A DNA stretch of 64,000 bases from Stenotrophomonas lactitubi (GCF_002803515.1 NZ_PHQX01000001.1:496001-560000); one strand, 5' to 3'; positions 27,161 through 36,506 are shown, counted from the stretch's first letter. Program-made: numbers and translations. The notes: generated from the sequence alone by a model not told the origin.

Positions 27161-27175
27161 CTGCATACGTATTCA
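27161..27175. promoter_or_regulatory. Operator TGAATACGTATGCAG (site 2, minus orientation)
   Basis: Exact 15-mer on the minus strand, 124 bases upstream of the TonB receptor start. It is identical to sites at 21977 and 29446. Confidence 0.7.
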
Positions 27176-27218
27176 ATGGCGTTTGCAGGGTTGTAATCGC
27201 TTTCAGGTGCATCGTTCC

Positions 27219-27290
27219 GTAGAGCCGAGCCCACGCTCGGCTGCGTTCCGGTGCTGCGCACCGCCGCCCGAGCACGGGCTCGGGCGCTAC
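27219..27290. repeat. SMAG REP pair
   Basis: GTAGAGCCGAGCCCACGCTC followed by an inverted, partly diverged unit CGAGCACGGGCTCGGGCGCT ending in CTAC, between the GH97 stop and the receptor promoter region. Confidence 0.8.
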
Positions 27291-27314
27291 ATGGGCGCGC
27301 AGGCCGGCAAGCGT

Positions 27315-29372
27315 TCAGTGGACCGGTGTAAATCGGATTGCCTGCCCGCCGCCCGGCGCCAGCACCAGGGTGAGTGAATCGTTGCTGCTGACCTCGCGGG
27401 TGTCGCGCTTGAAGGCGAAGGGATTGCTGCGGAAATCCGCGCCGTCGCCATCGCGGTAGATCTCGGCGCGGTAACGCACGCCCGGCTCCAGGAAGCCCAG
27501 CGACACCGGCAGCACGCGGCCGTTCTCATCGGTGATGCTGCCGAGGAACCAGTCGCGGCTGTTGCGGTCGCGGCGCACGATCGTCACATAGTCGCCGACC
27601 TCGCCATCGAGCACGCGGCTCTGCTCCCAGTCCACCGCGACGTCCTCGATGAAGCGGAACGCGTCGCGGTGCTGCAGGTAGTGCTCGGGCAGATCCGCGG
27701 CCATCTGGATCGGGCTGTACAGCACCACGTACAGGGCCAGCTGGCGGGCCAGCGTGCTGGGGATGGCCTGGCCACCGCGGCCCTTCAGGCTGAGGATGCC
27801 GGGGGTGTAATCCATCGGCCCGGCCAGCATGCGGGTGAACACCAGGTTGACCTCATGCTCGGGCGGGTTCGGTGGCTGGCCCCAGGCGTTGTATTCCATC
27901 CCGCGCGCGCCTTCGCGCGAGATCCAGTTCGGGTAGGTGCGACGCAGCCCGGTGTCCTTGATCGGCTCGTGCGGATTCACCGCCAGGTGCCGGCGCGCGG
28001 CTTCCTGCACCACCTTCAGGTGATGACGGGCCATGAACTGCCCGTCGTGCCACTCGCGCCACAGCGGGCCGCCTGCTGGATTGCGGCGATCGACCTGGCC
28101 GTCGTCGCAGACGTAGCCGGTCTTGAACTGATCCACGCCCAGCCGCGCATACAGGTCCAGCGCAGCATCCAACTGGTCTTCGTAGTGTTCGATCGCGCAG
28201 CCCGTTTCATGGTGGCCGATCAGGTGCACGCCCTTCTTCAACCCGTACGCCGACAGTGCTTCGATGTCGAAATCCGGCGTGGCGCGGGTGAAGTCGAAGT
28301 CGTAACCGTTGCCGACCCAGTTGCCGTCCCAGCCCGGATTCCAGCCTTCCACCAGCACACCACGGAAACCGTGCGCGGCGGCGAAATCGATGACCTTCCG
28401 CGTTTTCGCGGTGGTGGCGGCATGCTTCGGTCCGGTCGCCCAGCTCTCGTTGTCCAGGTGCATCGACCACCACACCCCCAGGTACTTGGCCGGCTTCACC
28501 CAGCTCACATCGCCCAGCGCATTGGGCTCGTTGAGGTTGAGGATCAGGTCGGACTCGACCAGCCCGCCGGCGCGGTCGGCAATCTGCAGGGTGCGCCATG
28601 GCGTGGCGAAGGGCAGGGCGCGGCGTACCTTCCAGCCTTCGGCCGAAGGCGAAAGCTGCGCGCGCAGGCGCTGGCCCTCGGTGCGGCGCAGCCACATGCC
28701 GGCGTAGTCGACCAGGGCCGCTTCATGGATGGCCACGTGCAGGCCGTCGTGGCTGCGCAGGGTCATCGGCGTGTGCACCAGCGGCACTTCGCGCAGCGGC
28801 GTGCGCTGGTACAGGTATTCGTAGTGGATCGGTTCGCCAGCGGGTATCCACCAGGCGGTGGACTCCGGTGCGATGGCGAACTCGGTCAGTTCGTCATCGA
28901 TGATCGCTTCGCGCAGGTTTGGTTGCTCGGGGAACACGTAGCGGAACCCCAGGCCGTCGTCGTAGACGCGGAACACCACGTCCAGCCGGCGCTTGCTGCC
29001 GGTGGTTTCGGCCAGATGCACGGTCAGTTCGTTGAAGTGGTTGCGGGTGAGGCGGCGCTCGCCCCACGGCTGCTCCCAGCGGTCGTCGACACTGCGGCGT
29101 TCCTGCGCCAGCAGGCTGAAGTCGCGGTCGAGGCGACCATCCCGTAGTTCAAAACCCAGCTTCGAATCGGCCACCACGGTCTGGCCGAGACGCTCGACGC
29201 GGTAGCGTGCGGTGCCGCCGTCCAGCACCAGGCTGACCTTCAATACCTTGTCCGGTGATTCGACGCTGGCGATCTGCGGTGCAGCCGCCTGTGCCAGCGT
29301 GGCCAATCCCAACAGGGCCAGGCCGAAGGCGTGCGCGATCACTGCGCGTACCGTTGTGGGTGACGTCGGCAT
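27315..29372 (-). CDS. GH97 alpha-glucosidase (SusB-like, inverting type)
   Basis: A 685-residue exported glycoside hydrolase. A signal peptide (HAFGLALLGLATLAQA) precedes the GH97 N-terminal beta-sandwich (VESPDKVLKVSLVL), the catalytic TIM barrel (LGVWWSMHLD, VLVEGWNPGWDGN) and a C-terminal beta domain. E469 in VNPHEPIK and E493 in ARGMEYN are 24 residues apart, as are the catalytic pair E508/E532 of Bacteroides SusB, and KTGYV replaces the KVDF nucleophile segment of retaining members. It should release glucose from maltodextrins in the periplasm. The start at 29370-29372 has GGGAGGGG upstream, and an operator lies 74 bases before it, shared with the divergent operon. Confidence 0.93.
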   Translation of the reverse strand: MPTSPTTVRAVIAHAFGLALLGLATLAQAAAPQIASVESPDKVLKVSLVLDGGTARYRVERLGQTVVADSKLGFELRDGRLDRDFSLLAQERRSVDDRWEQPWGERRLTRNHFNELTVHLAETTGSKRRLDVVFRVYDDGLGFRYVFPEQPNLREAIIDDELTEFAIAPESTAWWIPAGEPIHYEYLYQRTPLREVPLVHTPMTLRSHDGLHVAIHEAALVDYAGMWLRRTEGQRLRAQLSPSAEGWKVRRALPFATPWRTLQIADRAGGLVESDLILNLNEPNALGDVSWVKPAKYLGVWWSMHLDNESWATGPKHAATTAKTRKVIDFAAAHGFRGVLVEGWNPGWDGNWVGNGYDFDFTRATPDFDIEALSAYGLKKGVHLIGHHETGCAIEHYEDQLDAALDLYARLGVDQFKTGYVCDDGQVDRRNPAGGPLWREWHDGQFMARHHLKVVQEAARRHLAVNPHEPIKDTGLRRTYPNWISREGARGMEYNAWGQPPNPPEHEVNLVFTRMLAGPMDYTPGILSLKGRGGQAIPSTLARQLALYVVLYSPIQMAADLPEHYLQHRDAFRFIEDVAVDWEQSRVLDGEVGDYVTIVRRDRNSRDWFLGSITDENGRVLPVSLGFLEPGVRYRAEIYRDGDGADFRSNPFAFKRDTREVSSNDSLTLVLAPGGGQAIRFTPVH

Positions 29373-29445
29373 TTCCCCTCCCAAGGCGCCGTTGACAGAC
29401 CCGGACCATAAGCCAGCGCAGCAGGTGCGCCGGTGCCGCGCGCCA

Positions 29446-29460
29446 TGAATACGTATGCAG
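29446..29460. promoter_or_regulatory. Operator TGAATACGTATGCAG (site 3)
   Basis: Exact 15-mer in the divergent region between the GH97 gene and the six-hairpin/MFS/amylase operon, placed to control both. Confidence 0.7.
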
Positions 29461-29608
29461 CTGGACGCAGCCGACAGCCCCGCGTCTACCATGGGGCCAG
29501 GGCACCTTGAGGGAGGTGCCGCGCCCGCACGCCGGCAACGGCAGTGCGGACCCACAACGGTGCAGAGAGGGAGGGAGGTCGACGGGCGCAAGCCGGTCTG
29601 CCGCTTCG

Positions 29609-31813
29609 ATGCTGAAGATCATTTGCCTGACCGCTGCCCTGGGGGCAGCGCTGGGGACGACCGCGCACGCGGCCGACCTGACATTCGACGGCCGCCAGGC
29701 GCGTGCCGAAGCCGCTGCCAATGGCAGCTTCGTGCTGCATGCGCGCACACCGGAAGGGCGCGGCGAGGTGCGCATCGCCGCCGCGCCCATGCGCAGCCAG
29801 ACCGGCAGCGTGATGTTCGACGCGCTGTTCGCATTGGCCCAGCAGGAAATGGACCAGGACCGGGTGGACGCCATCCGCGATCCGGCCTTCGATGAAGGCC
29901 GTCCGGTACCCTGCGAGTGCTTCCAGACCGGCGCGCGCTGGCCGTACGTGTGGACGCGCGACGTCAGCTTCGCTGCCGACCTGGCGCTGGCCAAGCTGGA
30001 CCCGAAGCGCACCCGGCAGTCGCTGCAGTTCAAGTTGTCGGCGGCGCGCGACGGGCATACGCCCGGCCTGTTCGTGGCCCAGGACACCGGCTCCGGCGGC
30101 AGCTGGCCGATCAGCAGCGACCGCGTGGTGTGGTTCCTGGCCGCACGCCACCTGCTGGATGACCCTGCGTTTGCCGAGCAGGTCTGGCAGGCGCTGCAGG
30201 GCACGCTGGCGCAGGATCGAGCGATGGTGTTCGACGCGCAGATGGGCCTGTATCGCGGCGAGACCTCGTTCCTCGACTGGCGCGAGCAGACCTATCCGGA
30301 CTGGACACGCGAGGACGTGCGCTTCATCGGCGACTCCTACGCACTGTCCACCAACGTGCTGCATTACCAGGCGCTGCGCCTGGCGCGGCAGATGGCCGCG
30401 CAGCTGGGCGACGAACGCAGCGAGCAGTACAAGGCCTGGGCCGACGCACTGGCGGTGCAGATCGACGCGCGTTTCTGGCGCGAAGACATGGGCCAGTACA
30501 TGAGTTACATCGGCGAAGCGGCGCACCCGGTGCCGTACGCCAAGATCGATCTGCTCGGCCTGTCGCTGGGCATCCTCGCCGATGTGCTGCCTGCTGAGCG
30601 TGCGCGCCGTGCGCTGGCGGGTTATCCGATGGGTGCTGCCGGCAGCCCGGTGGTGTGGCCGCAGGAGGCGCAGCAGCCGATCTACCACAACCGCGCGATC
30701 TGGCCGTTCGTCAGCGCCTACTCGCTGCGCGCGGCGCGCAAGGTGGACGATGCGCCGCGCATCGCCGCGGAGATCCGCTCGTTGATGCAGGGGGCGGCGT
30801 TGGCCGGATCCAACATGGAGAACTACGAGCTGGTGACCCAGGCCGTGCACGTGGACGAAGGTGCCTTGAGCGGCCCGGTGGTCAACTCCGAGCGCCAGCT
30901 GTGGTCGGTGGCCGGCTATCTGTCGATGGTGACCGAGGGTGTGTTCGGCGTGCAGGACGACGGTCGCGTGCAGCCCAAGCTGCCGGCCGAGCTGGTGCCG
31001 GAGCTGTTCGGAAAGCAGAAGCGGATCAGCCTGGAGTCGGGTGGCAAGCGCTATGTGCTGGAGCGCCCGAAGCAGGTGGGCGCTGGCTTGCTGGTCGCGG
31101 GCAAGACGCGCACGCGTGGTGCCACGACGACCGTGCAGCTGGTCGCCGCGCCGGCAGCGGCGAGCCATGATGTGCTGCGCGCCGATGCCAATGCACGTGC
31201 GCCGGCCACGCCGCTGGCGCCGCAGGCAAAGCGCAACGGCAAGGGCTGGACCGTCGCGGTCGCCGCCGGCCAGGTGCTGTGGCAGGACGGTGTCGCGGCC
31301 ACTGCCGCCAAGGGCGTGGTGCGCATCGGCGATGATGGCCTGCAGCACTGCTTGAGCCTGACCCGTCGCGAAGGTGTGCTGGAATCACTGCACAGTCCGA
31401 TGGTCTGCGTCGGCCCGCAGCAGGTGCTGCGTGGCAGCAGGCAGTGGCAGTTCAACGCCGCCAAGGCGGGCCACGTGCGCCTGCGCCTGCAGTACAGCAA
31501 CCCGAACGGTCCCATCAACACCGGTGTGACCGCGGCGGTGGAGCAGCTGGCCGTGCAGTGCAAGGGCCAGCCGCCGCAGCGGCACACGGTGGCTCTGCCG
31601 CACAGCGTGGCGGCGCAGGATTCGACCGCTGCAACCTTCGTGGTGCCCAAGGGCCGCTGCACGGTGACCCTGGAAGAGGGCTTCAACATGAGCGCGCTGC
31701 AGCACTTCGCGCACTACACCGGCGGCAAGGGCGGGCGTGATGGCGTGCTCAACCAGGCCCAGATACAGGCGCTGAAGATGGCGCCGGTGGCGGCAACAGA
31801 GGACGCACGATGA
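29609..31813 (+). CDS. Exported six-hairpin glycosidase-like protein (glucoamylase/debranching fold)
   Basis: A 734-residue protein with a signal peptide (MLKIICLTAALGAALGTTAHA). The catalytic part, residues about 60-480, reads as an alpha/alpha six-hairpin barrel (RWPYVWTRDVSFAADLALAKL, DVRFIGDSYALSTNVLHY, WPQEAQQPIYHNRAIWPF, GSNMENYELVT), as in glycogen-debranching and GH15-like enzymes. A C-terminal beta-rich region, about 480-734, may bind sugar. A purine-rich GGGAGGGAGG lies about 30 bases before the ATG, too far for a standard site; the signal peptide decides the start. It heads an operon and overlaps the next gene by four bases. The exact linkage cleaved is unknown. Confidence 0.75.
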   Translation: MLKIICLTAALGAALGTTAHAADLTFDGRQARAEAAANGSFVLHARTPEGRGEVRIAAAPMRSQTGSVMFDALFALAQQEMDQDRVDAIRDPAFDEGRPVPCECFQTGARWPYVWTRDVSFAADLALAKLDPKRTRQSLQFKLSAARDGHTPGLFVAQDTGSGGSWPISSDRVVWFLAARHLLDDPAFAEQVWQALQGTLAQDRAMVFDAQMGLYRGETSFLDWREQTYPDWTREDVRFIGDSYALSTNVLHYQALRLARQMAAQLGDERSEQYKAWADALAVQIDARFWREDMGQYMSYIGEAAHPVPYAKIDLLGLSLGILADVLPAERARRALAGYPMGAAGSPVVWPQEAQQPIYHNRAIWPFVSAYSLRAARKVDDAPRIAAEIRSLMQGAALAGSNMENYELVTQAVHVDEGALSGPVVNSERQLWSVAGYLSMVTEGVFGVQDDGRVQPKLPAELVPELFGKQKRISLESGGKRYVLERPKQVGAGLLVAGKTRTRGATTTVQLVAAPAAASHDVLRADANARAPATPLAPQAKRNGKGWTVAVAAGQVLWQDGVAATAAKGVVRIGDDGLQHCLSLTRREGVLESLHSPMVCVGPQQVLRGSRQWQFNAAKAGHVRLRLQYSNPNGPINTGVTAAVEQLAVQCKGQPPQRHTVALPHSVAAQDSTAATFVVPKGRCTVTLEEGFNMSALQHFAHYTGGKGGRDGVLNQAQIQALKMAPVAATEDAR

Positions 31814-33297
31814 GTCGTCCTGCAAAGCCGCAGTTGTCGTTCTGGCAGATCTGGAACATGTGCTTCGGCTTCCTTGGCATCCAGTTCGGTTTCGCCCTGC
31901 AGAACGCCAACGCCAGCCGCATCTTCGAAACACTGGGTGCGGACATGGAGGCGGTACCGGGACTGTGGATCGCCGCGCCGCTGACCGGCCTGCTGGTGCA
32001 GCCGGTGATCGGCTACCTGTCCGACCGCACCTGGACGCGCTGGGGACGGCGCCGCCCGTTCTTCATGATCGGCGCGGTGCTGACCACGCTGGCCCTGCTG
32101 GTGATGCCGAACTCGCCGACGCTGTGGATCGCGGCCGGCACGCTGTGGGTGCTGGACGCCTCGATCAACGTATCGATGGAGCCGTTCCGCGCCTTCGTCG
32201 GCGACCAGCTGGCCCCGCGGCAGCGGCCGGCCGGCTATGCGATGCAGAGCTTCTTCATCGGCGTCGGCGCGATCGTTGCCAGCTTCCTGCCCTTCATCCT
32301 GGCCCACTTCGGCGTTGCCAACACGGCAGCGGCGGGCGAGGTGCCCGATACCGTGCGCTATGCGTTCTACTTCGGCGCGGTGGTGCTGCTGGCGGCGATC
32401 ACCTGGACGGTGGTCAGCACACGTGAGTATTCGCCCGACGAGCTGGCCAGCTTCGATGACGCCGAACCACCGGCGCATCACGCCGGCACTGCGGTCACCG
32501 GCCCCGCGCCATGGGCGCAGGTTGCGCTGAGGCTGGGGCTCGGCGTGCTGCTGGCGGCGCTGATCGCGTGGCGCCAGGGCGACAAGATGCTGTACGTGCT
32601 GGCCGGCCTGTGCGCGGGCTACGGCGCACTGCTGGCGGCGGCGCGGGTACTGCCGGGCACGCACATGCTGGCAGCCATCGTCGGCGACCTGCGCGCGATG
32701 CCGATCACCATGCGTCGTCTAGCCTGGGTGCAGTTCTTCTCGTGGTTTGCTCTGTTCGCGATGTGGATCTTCACCACGCGCGCAGTGGCCGGCATGCACT
32801 TCGGTTCCACCGACGTCGAATCGGCGGCCTACAACGAAGGCGCCAACTGGGTGGGCGTGCTGTTCGGTGCCTACAACGGCTTCGCCGCACTGGCCGCGCT
32901 GCTGATCCCGCCGATGGTGCGGGCGATCGGGCTGCGTTGGAGCCATCTGGTCAACCTGTGGCTGGGCGGGGCAGGGCTGATCTCGATGATGTTCATCGAC
33001 GATCCGCAATGGCTGCTGCTGTCGATGGTCGGCGTGGGTTTTGCCTGGGCCTCGATCCTGTCGTTGCCCTATGCGCTGCTGTCGGACAGCGTGCCGGCGG
33101 CGAAGATGGGTGTGTACATGGGTATCTTCAATTTCTTCATCGTGATCCCGCAGCTGGTCGCGGCCAGTGCGCTCGGTTTCGCCCTGCGCGCATGGCTGGG
33201 AGGCCAGCCGATGCATGTACTGGTGCTGGGTGGCTGCAGTCTGTTGATTGCCGGCCTGTGCGTGTTGCGGGTTCCGTCCCGTCCGGAGGTGGTGTGA
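31810..33297 (+). CDS. MFS sugar transporter (MalY/SLC45-like)
   Basis: A 495-residue inner-membrane transporter with about 12 hydrophobic segments. The N-terminus PQLSFWQIWNMCFGFLGIQFG, then LIAAPLTG-like GLWIAAPLTGLLVQPVIGYLSD and TRWGRRRPFF, places it in the glycoside/SLC45-type MFS group, which in Caulobacter and Xanthomonas takes up maltose or sucrose by proton symport. It overlaps the preceding gene by ATGA and touches the next by TGATG. Together with the receptor and the cytoplasmic alpha-glucosidase it completes an uptake path for maltose. Confidence 0.9.
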   Translation: MSRPAKPQLSFWQIWNMCFGFLGIQFGFALQNANASRIFETLGADMEAVPGLWIAAPLTGLLVQPVIGYLSDRTWTRWGRRRPFFMIGAVLTTLALLVMPNSPTLWIAAGTLWVLDASINVSMEPFRAFVGDQLAPRQRPAGYAMQSFFIGVGAIVASFLPFILAHFGVANTAAAGEVPDTVRYAFYFGAVVLLAAITWTVVSTREYSPDELASFDDAEPPAHHAGTAVTGPAPWAQVALRLGLGVLLAALIAWRQGDKMLYVLAGLCAGYGALLAAARVLPGTHMLAAIVGDLRAMPITMRRLAWVQFFSWFALFAMWIFTTRAVAGMHFGSTDVESAAYNEGANWVGVLFGAYNGFAALAALLIPPMVRAIGLRWSHLVNLWLGGAGLISMMFIDDPQWLLLSMVGVGFAWASILSLPYALLSDSVPAAKMGVYMGIFNFFIVIPQLVAASALGFALRAWLGGQPMHVLVLGGCSLLIAGLCVLRVPSRPEVV

Positions 33298-35012
33298 TGC
33301 GTGGTGCCCTGTCTGTTGCTGTATCCCTTGTGCTGTTCACTGGCCACGCCGCGGCTGCGCCACGTCCGTCCTATGTCGGCACCACCGAACCGTTCGCCAG
33401 CGACGCGGTGTATTTCGTGGTCACCGACCGCTTCGTCAACGGCGATCCGTCCAACGATCACCGCGACCAGGGCGGCAAGCACCGCACGTTCGATATCCCG
33501 GTGCCGTGCCCGGACAAGGTGGACGGCAACATCGGCTATCTCGGTGGTGACTTCCGCGGCGTGCTCGACAATGCCGATTACATCCGCAACCTCGGTTTCG
33601 GTGCGGTATGGATCACCCCCATCGTCGACAACCCGGATGAAGCGTTCACCGGCAGCAAACCGATCAGCTGCACCAGCACCCTGACAGACCGTGGCAAGAC
33701 CGGCTACCACGGTTACTGGGGGATCAACTTCTACAAACTCGATGAACACCTGCCGAGCAGGGACCTGGACTTTGCCGGGTTGACCAAGGGCCTGCACGGC
33801 GCCGGCCTGAAGGTGGTGCTGGACATTGTCGGCAATCACGGGTCGCCGGCCTGGACCATGCCGAAGCGGCAGCCGCAGTTCGGCCAGATCTTCGACAAGG
33901 ACGGCACGCTGATCGCCGACCACCAGAACCTGCCGCCGCAGAAGCTGGACCCGAAGCACAATCCGCTGCACGCGTTCTACAACAACATCGGTCCGGTCGA
34001 CAGCAAAGACGGCTCGATTTTCGACGGCAACCTGGCCGAGCTGAGCGACTTCAACCAGGACAACCCGGCAGTGATGGATTACCTGGTGGGGGCCTACCTG
34101 CAGTGGACCGCGCAGGGCGTGGATGCGCTGCGCATCGACACCATCGGCTGGCTGCCGCATCCGTGGTGGCACGAGTTCGTCAACCGCATCCGCGCGCAGC
34201 ACCCGGGCATGTTCATGTTCGGCGAAGCGTTCGACTACAACGCGGCCAGCATCGCCGAACACACCTGGCCGGCCAACGCCAATGTCAGCGTGCTCGACTT
34301 CCCGCTGCGCGGCGCGCTGGAACAGACCTTCGGCACCGCCGGCAAGGGGTTTGAAACCCTGTCCGAGCCACTGCACCTGACCGGTGGCCCGTACGCCAAC
34401 CCGTACGAGCTGATGAGCTTCTACGACAACCATGACATGCCGCGCCTGCAGGCCAGCGACAACGGCTTCATCGACGCGCACAACTGGCTGTTCACCGCGC
34501 GTGGCATTCCGGTGGTCTATTACGGTTCGGAAACCGGCTTCATGCGTGGCCGTGCGGAACATGCCGGCAACCGCGCCTACTTCGGCCAGCCGCGGGTGGA
34601 TGCCGCCCCGCAGAGCCCGATCTTCGCGCCGCTGCAACGCATCGCCAAGCTGCGTGAAGCCACGCCCGCACTGCAGCGCGGCCTGCAGGTGAACGAACGT
34701 CTGCAGGGCGATGAAGCGGTGTTCTTCCGCGTGCTGCAGCACGCCGACGTAGCGCAGACTGCGCTGGTGCTGTTGAACAAGGGCGATGCCGCGAAGACCT
34801 TCAACGTGGACCGCTACCTGCAGGCCGGCACCTGGCGGGACGCGCTGGACGGCGGCGAGGTGAAAGTGACGGGGGCGCTGAAGGCTGACGTGCCTGCGCA
34901 CGGGGTGAAGGTGTTCGTACTGGATGCGGACGTGGAGCAGCCGGCGTTGCAGGCCGAGCTGGACAAGGCCGTGGCCGATCAGCAGGCGCGCGACCAGCGG
35001 TTGAAGCGCTGA
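33297..35012 (+). CDS. Exported GH13 alpha-amylase
   Basis: A 571-residue alpha-amylase-family enzyme with a signal peptide (MRGALSVAVSLVLFTGHAAA). The barrel starts ASDAVYFVVTDRFVNGDPSND, a calcium-site region found in amylases and CGTases, and has VVLDIVGNHGSP. Catalytic residues are D281 (nucleophile) in DALRIDTIGW, E310 in MFGEAFDYN and D380 in YDNHDMPR. A short charged tail (AELDKAVADQQARDQRLK) ends the protein. It should cut longer maltodextrins in the periplasm or outside. Last gene of the operon, followed by a long SMAG hairpin. Confidence 0.94.
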   Translation: MRGALSVAVSLVLFTGHAAAAPRPSYVGTTEPFASDAVYFVVTDRFVNGDPSNDHRDQGGKHRTFDIPVPCPDKVDGNIGYLGGDFRGVLDNADYIRNLGFGAVWITPIVDNPDEAFTGSKPISCTSTLTDRGKTGYHGYWGINFYKLDEHLPSRDLDFAGLTKGLHGAGLKVVLDIVGNHGSPAWTMPKRQPQFGQIFDKDGTLIADHQNLPPQKLDPKHNPLHAFYNNIGPVDSKDGSIFDGNLAELSDFNQDNPAVMDYLVGAYLQWTAQGVDALRIDTIGWLPHPWWHEFVNRIRAQHPGMFMFGEAFDYNAASIAEHTWPANANVSVLDFPLRGALEQTFGTAGKGFETLSEPLHLTGGPYANPYELMSFYDNHDMPRLQASDNGFIDAHNWLFTARGIPVVYYGSETGFMRGRAEHAGNRAYFGQPRVDAAPQSPIFAPLQRIAKLREATPALQRGLQVNERLQGDEAVFFRVLQHADVAQTALVLLNKGDAAKTFNVDRYLQAGTWRDALDGGEVKVTGALKADVPAHGVKVFVLDADVEQPALQAELDKAVADQQARDQRLKR

Positions 35013-35032
35013 GAGGTCCGGGCCGGGCGGTT

Positions 35033-35107
35033 GTAGAGCCGAGCCCACGCTCGGCTGCCGCCATCCACAGTCCGTGGAAGCGCAGCCGAGCGTGGGCTCG
35101 GCTCTAC
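35033..35107. repeat. SMAG REP pair
   Basis: GTAGAGCCGAGCCCACGCTC and its almost perfect inverted copy, 75 bases overall. It is the likely end of the amylase operon transcript. Confidence 0.85.
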
Positions 35108-35139
35108 AATAGGCCCCTTACCTCCCTGTTGCAGCCGCC

Positions 35140-35526
35140 ATGACCGACCTTGCCCCGCAGACCCCGATCGAAACCCTGCTCAAGGCCGCGATGGACGGAA
35201 CAGTGCCGATCCGCGCGTTCATGGAGGCCTTCGTCGCCTCCGATGTGGTGCTGCTGACCGGCAGCCTGGTCACCCCCGATGGCAGCGGCTTCGATCCGCT
35301 GCTGTTCGACAAGCAGGGCACCCTGCACGTAGCCGTGTTCACCGATCCGGCGCGGGTGGGCATCTACAGCCAGCAGGCCGAGCATCAGGTCCGCTGGCTG
35401 ATGCTCGACGTGTTGCGTCGCGTGCCGGGCGGTTACGGTGTGGTGATCAATCCGGGTACCACGCTGGGCTTTGAGATCTCGCCCAGCGGCGTCGGCGAGA
35501 TCCTGAAGGATTTCGCGCAGGGCTGA
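35140..35526 (+). CDS. SseB N-terminal domain-like protein
   Basis: A 128-residue soluble protein: ETLLKAAMDGTVPIRAFMEAFVASDVVLLTG, then FDPLLFDKQGTLHVAVFTDPARV and a hydrophobic end PGGYGVVINPGTTLGFEISPSGVGEIL. This matches the SseB N-terminal domain family, whose members are linked to serine-sensitivity and secretion but have no agreed enzymatic function. Start ATG 35140 is the only good choice. Confidence 0.75.
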   Translation: MTDLAPQTPIETLLKAAMDGTVPIRAFMEAFVASDVVLLTGSLVTPDGSGFDPLLFDKQGTLHVAVFTDPARVGIYSQQAEHQVRWLMLDVLRRVPGGYGVVINPGTTLGFEISPSGVGEILKDFAQG

Positions 35527-35533
35527 CCGTTCT

Positions 35534-35550
35534 GTAGCGCCGGGCCGTCG
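35534..35550. repeat. Decayed single SMAG unit
   Basis: GTAGCGCCGGGCCGTCG, a partial copy lacking most of its second arm. Confidence 0.4.
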
Positions 35551-35616
35551 CTCGTCTGCTTCCAATTGAAGGCCGTACGTGATCCTCTTGCACGACATAG
35601 GGATCGAGGCTTCGCC

Positions 35617-36081
35617 ATGGAATTCAGGGTGCTACCCGCTGACGCGCCGGAAAGGCTGCAGCTGGCACAGTGGTACAACGCGCAATGGGGCCGGGACGCC
35701 GGCGTGTCGCTGGAGCAGGAACTGCAGCGGCTCAACCAGCCGCAGGATGCGGAAGGCTTTCCGCACCTGATCACCGCATTCGATGGCGCCCAGGTGGCAG
35801 GCGCGGTGCAGCTCAAGCGCCGGGAGATGCAGGGCTTGCCGCAGTACGAGCATTGGCTGGGCAGCGTGTTCGTGGCCGACAGTCATCGTGGCCGCGGGCT
35901 GGCCAGCGGATTGGTCGAACAGGCTGCGGCGCAGGCGGTGCGGATGGGCGTCTCGCATCTGTACCTGCAGACCGAAGCCCTGGATGGCGGCCTCTACGCG
36001 CGGATGGGCTGGACGCCCCTGCAGGAAGCCGACAACCACGGCTGTCGCGTACTGGTGATGGTACGGGAGCTGGGCGCATGA
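35617..36081 (+). CDS. GNAT-family N-acetyltransferase
   Basis: A 154-residue acetyltransferase. The core strand WLGSVFVADSHRGRGLASGLVEQAAAQA holds the acetyl-CoA loop R-G-R-G-L-A, followed by LYLQTEALDGGLYARMGW, the usual C-terminal GNAT block. Start ATG 35617 has GATCGAGG upstream; the longer frame is not needed for the fold. It overlaps the small membrane protein gene by four bases. Substrate unknown. Confidence 0.88.
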   Translation: MEFRVLPADAPERLQLAQWYNAQWGRDAGVSLEQELQRLNQPQDAEGFPHLITAFDGAQVAGAVQLKRREMQGLPQYEHWLGSVFVADSHRGRGLASGLVEQAAAQAVRMGVSHLYLQTEALDGGLYARMGWTPLQEADNHGCRVLVMVRELGA

Positions 36082-36383
36082 CCGCCGCTTCGGTACACCA
36101 TTCCCGCCTGGCGCTGGTCTTCCTGATCGGCGCCATCGTCGCAGCACTCATCGCCATGCCATTGCTGCGCGCGGTCGGTTTCGTGCAGTGGCCGGTGTTC
36201 GTCATCGCCTGGCTGATCAACCTGGGGGCGGCCTGGCATCTGGGGCAGTGGGCGCGGCAGCAGGGCCGTTCGGAGTTTGCCTTCATGTTGCTGGCTGCAC
36301 TCGGCACCGTGGCGTCGATCGTGATCTACGTGCTGCTGGCGGTGCTGGGGCCGAAGGCCGGTTCGCAGAGCCCCGCAGCGTAG
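36078..36383 (+). CDS. Small membrane protein
   Basis: A 101-residue protein with three predicted membrane segments at about 10-29 (LALVFLIGAIVAALIAMPLL), 34-52 (FVQWPVFVIAWLINLGAA) and 67-92 (FAFMLLAALGTVASIVIYVLLAVL). It begins on the ATG overlapping the stop of the acetyltransferase gene, so the two are probably co-translated. I do not recognise the family. Confidence 0.7.
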   Translation: MTAASVHHSRLALVFLIGAIVAALIAMPLLRAVGFVQWPVFVIAWLINLGAAWHLGQWARQQGRSEFAFMLLAALGTVASIVIYVLLAVLGPKAGSQSPAA

Positions 36384-36408
36384 CCGAGGGCGTCAACGGG
36401 GCAGCACG

Positions 36409-36462
36409 GCATCCACGCATGGCGTGGATGCGTTCCAGTAGATCCACGCCATGCGTGGATGC
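36409..36462. repeat. SMAG REP pair (CATCCACGC stem)
   Basis: GCATCCACGCATGGCGTGGA followed by GTAGATCCACGCCATGCGTG, between convergent genes. Confidence 0.8.
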
Positions 36463-36475
36463 TTCCGCAAACGAT

Positions 36476-36493
36476 GCCGGCCCGAAGGCCGGC
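36476..36493 (-). terminator. Possible terminator hairpin of the ABC/M1 gene
   Basis: GCCGGC-CCGAAG-GCCGGC, 13 bases past the stop of the leftward gene. It lacks a long T-run, so termination is only suggested. Confidence 0.4.
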
Positions 36494-36506
36494 ACCATCA
36501 CGCGTG

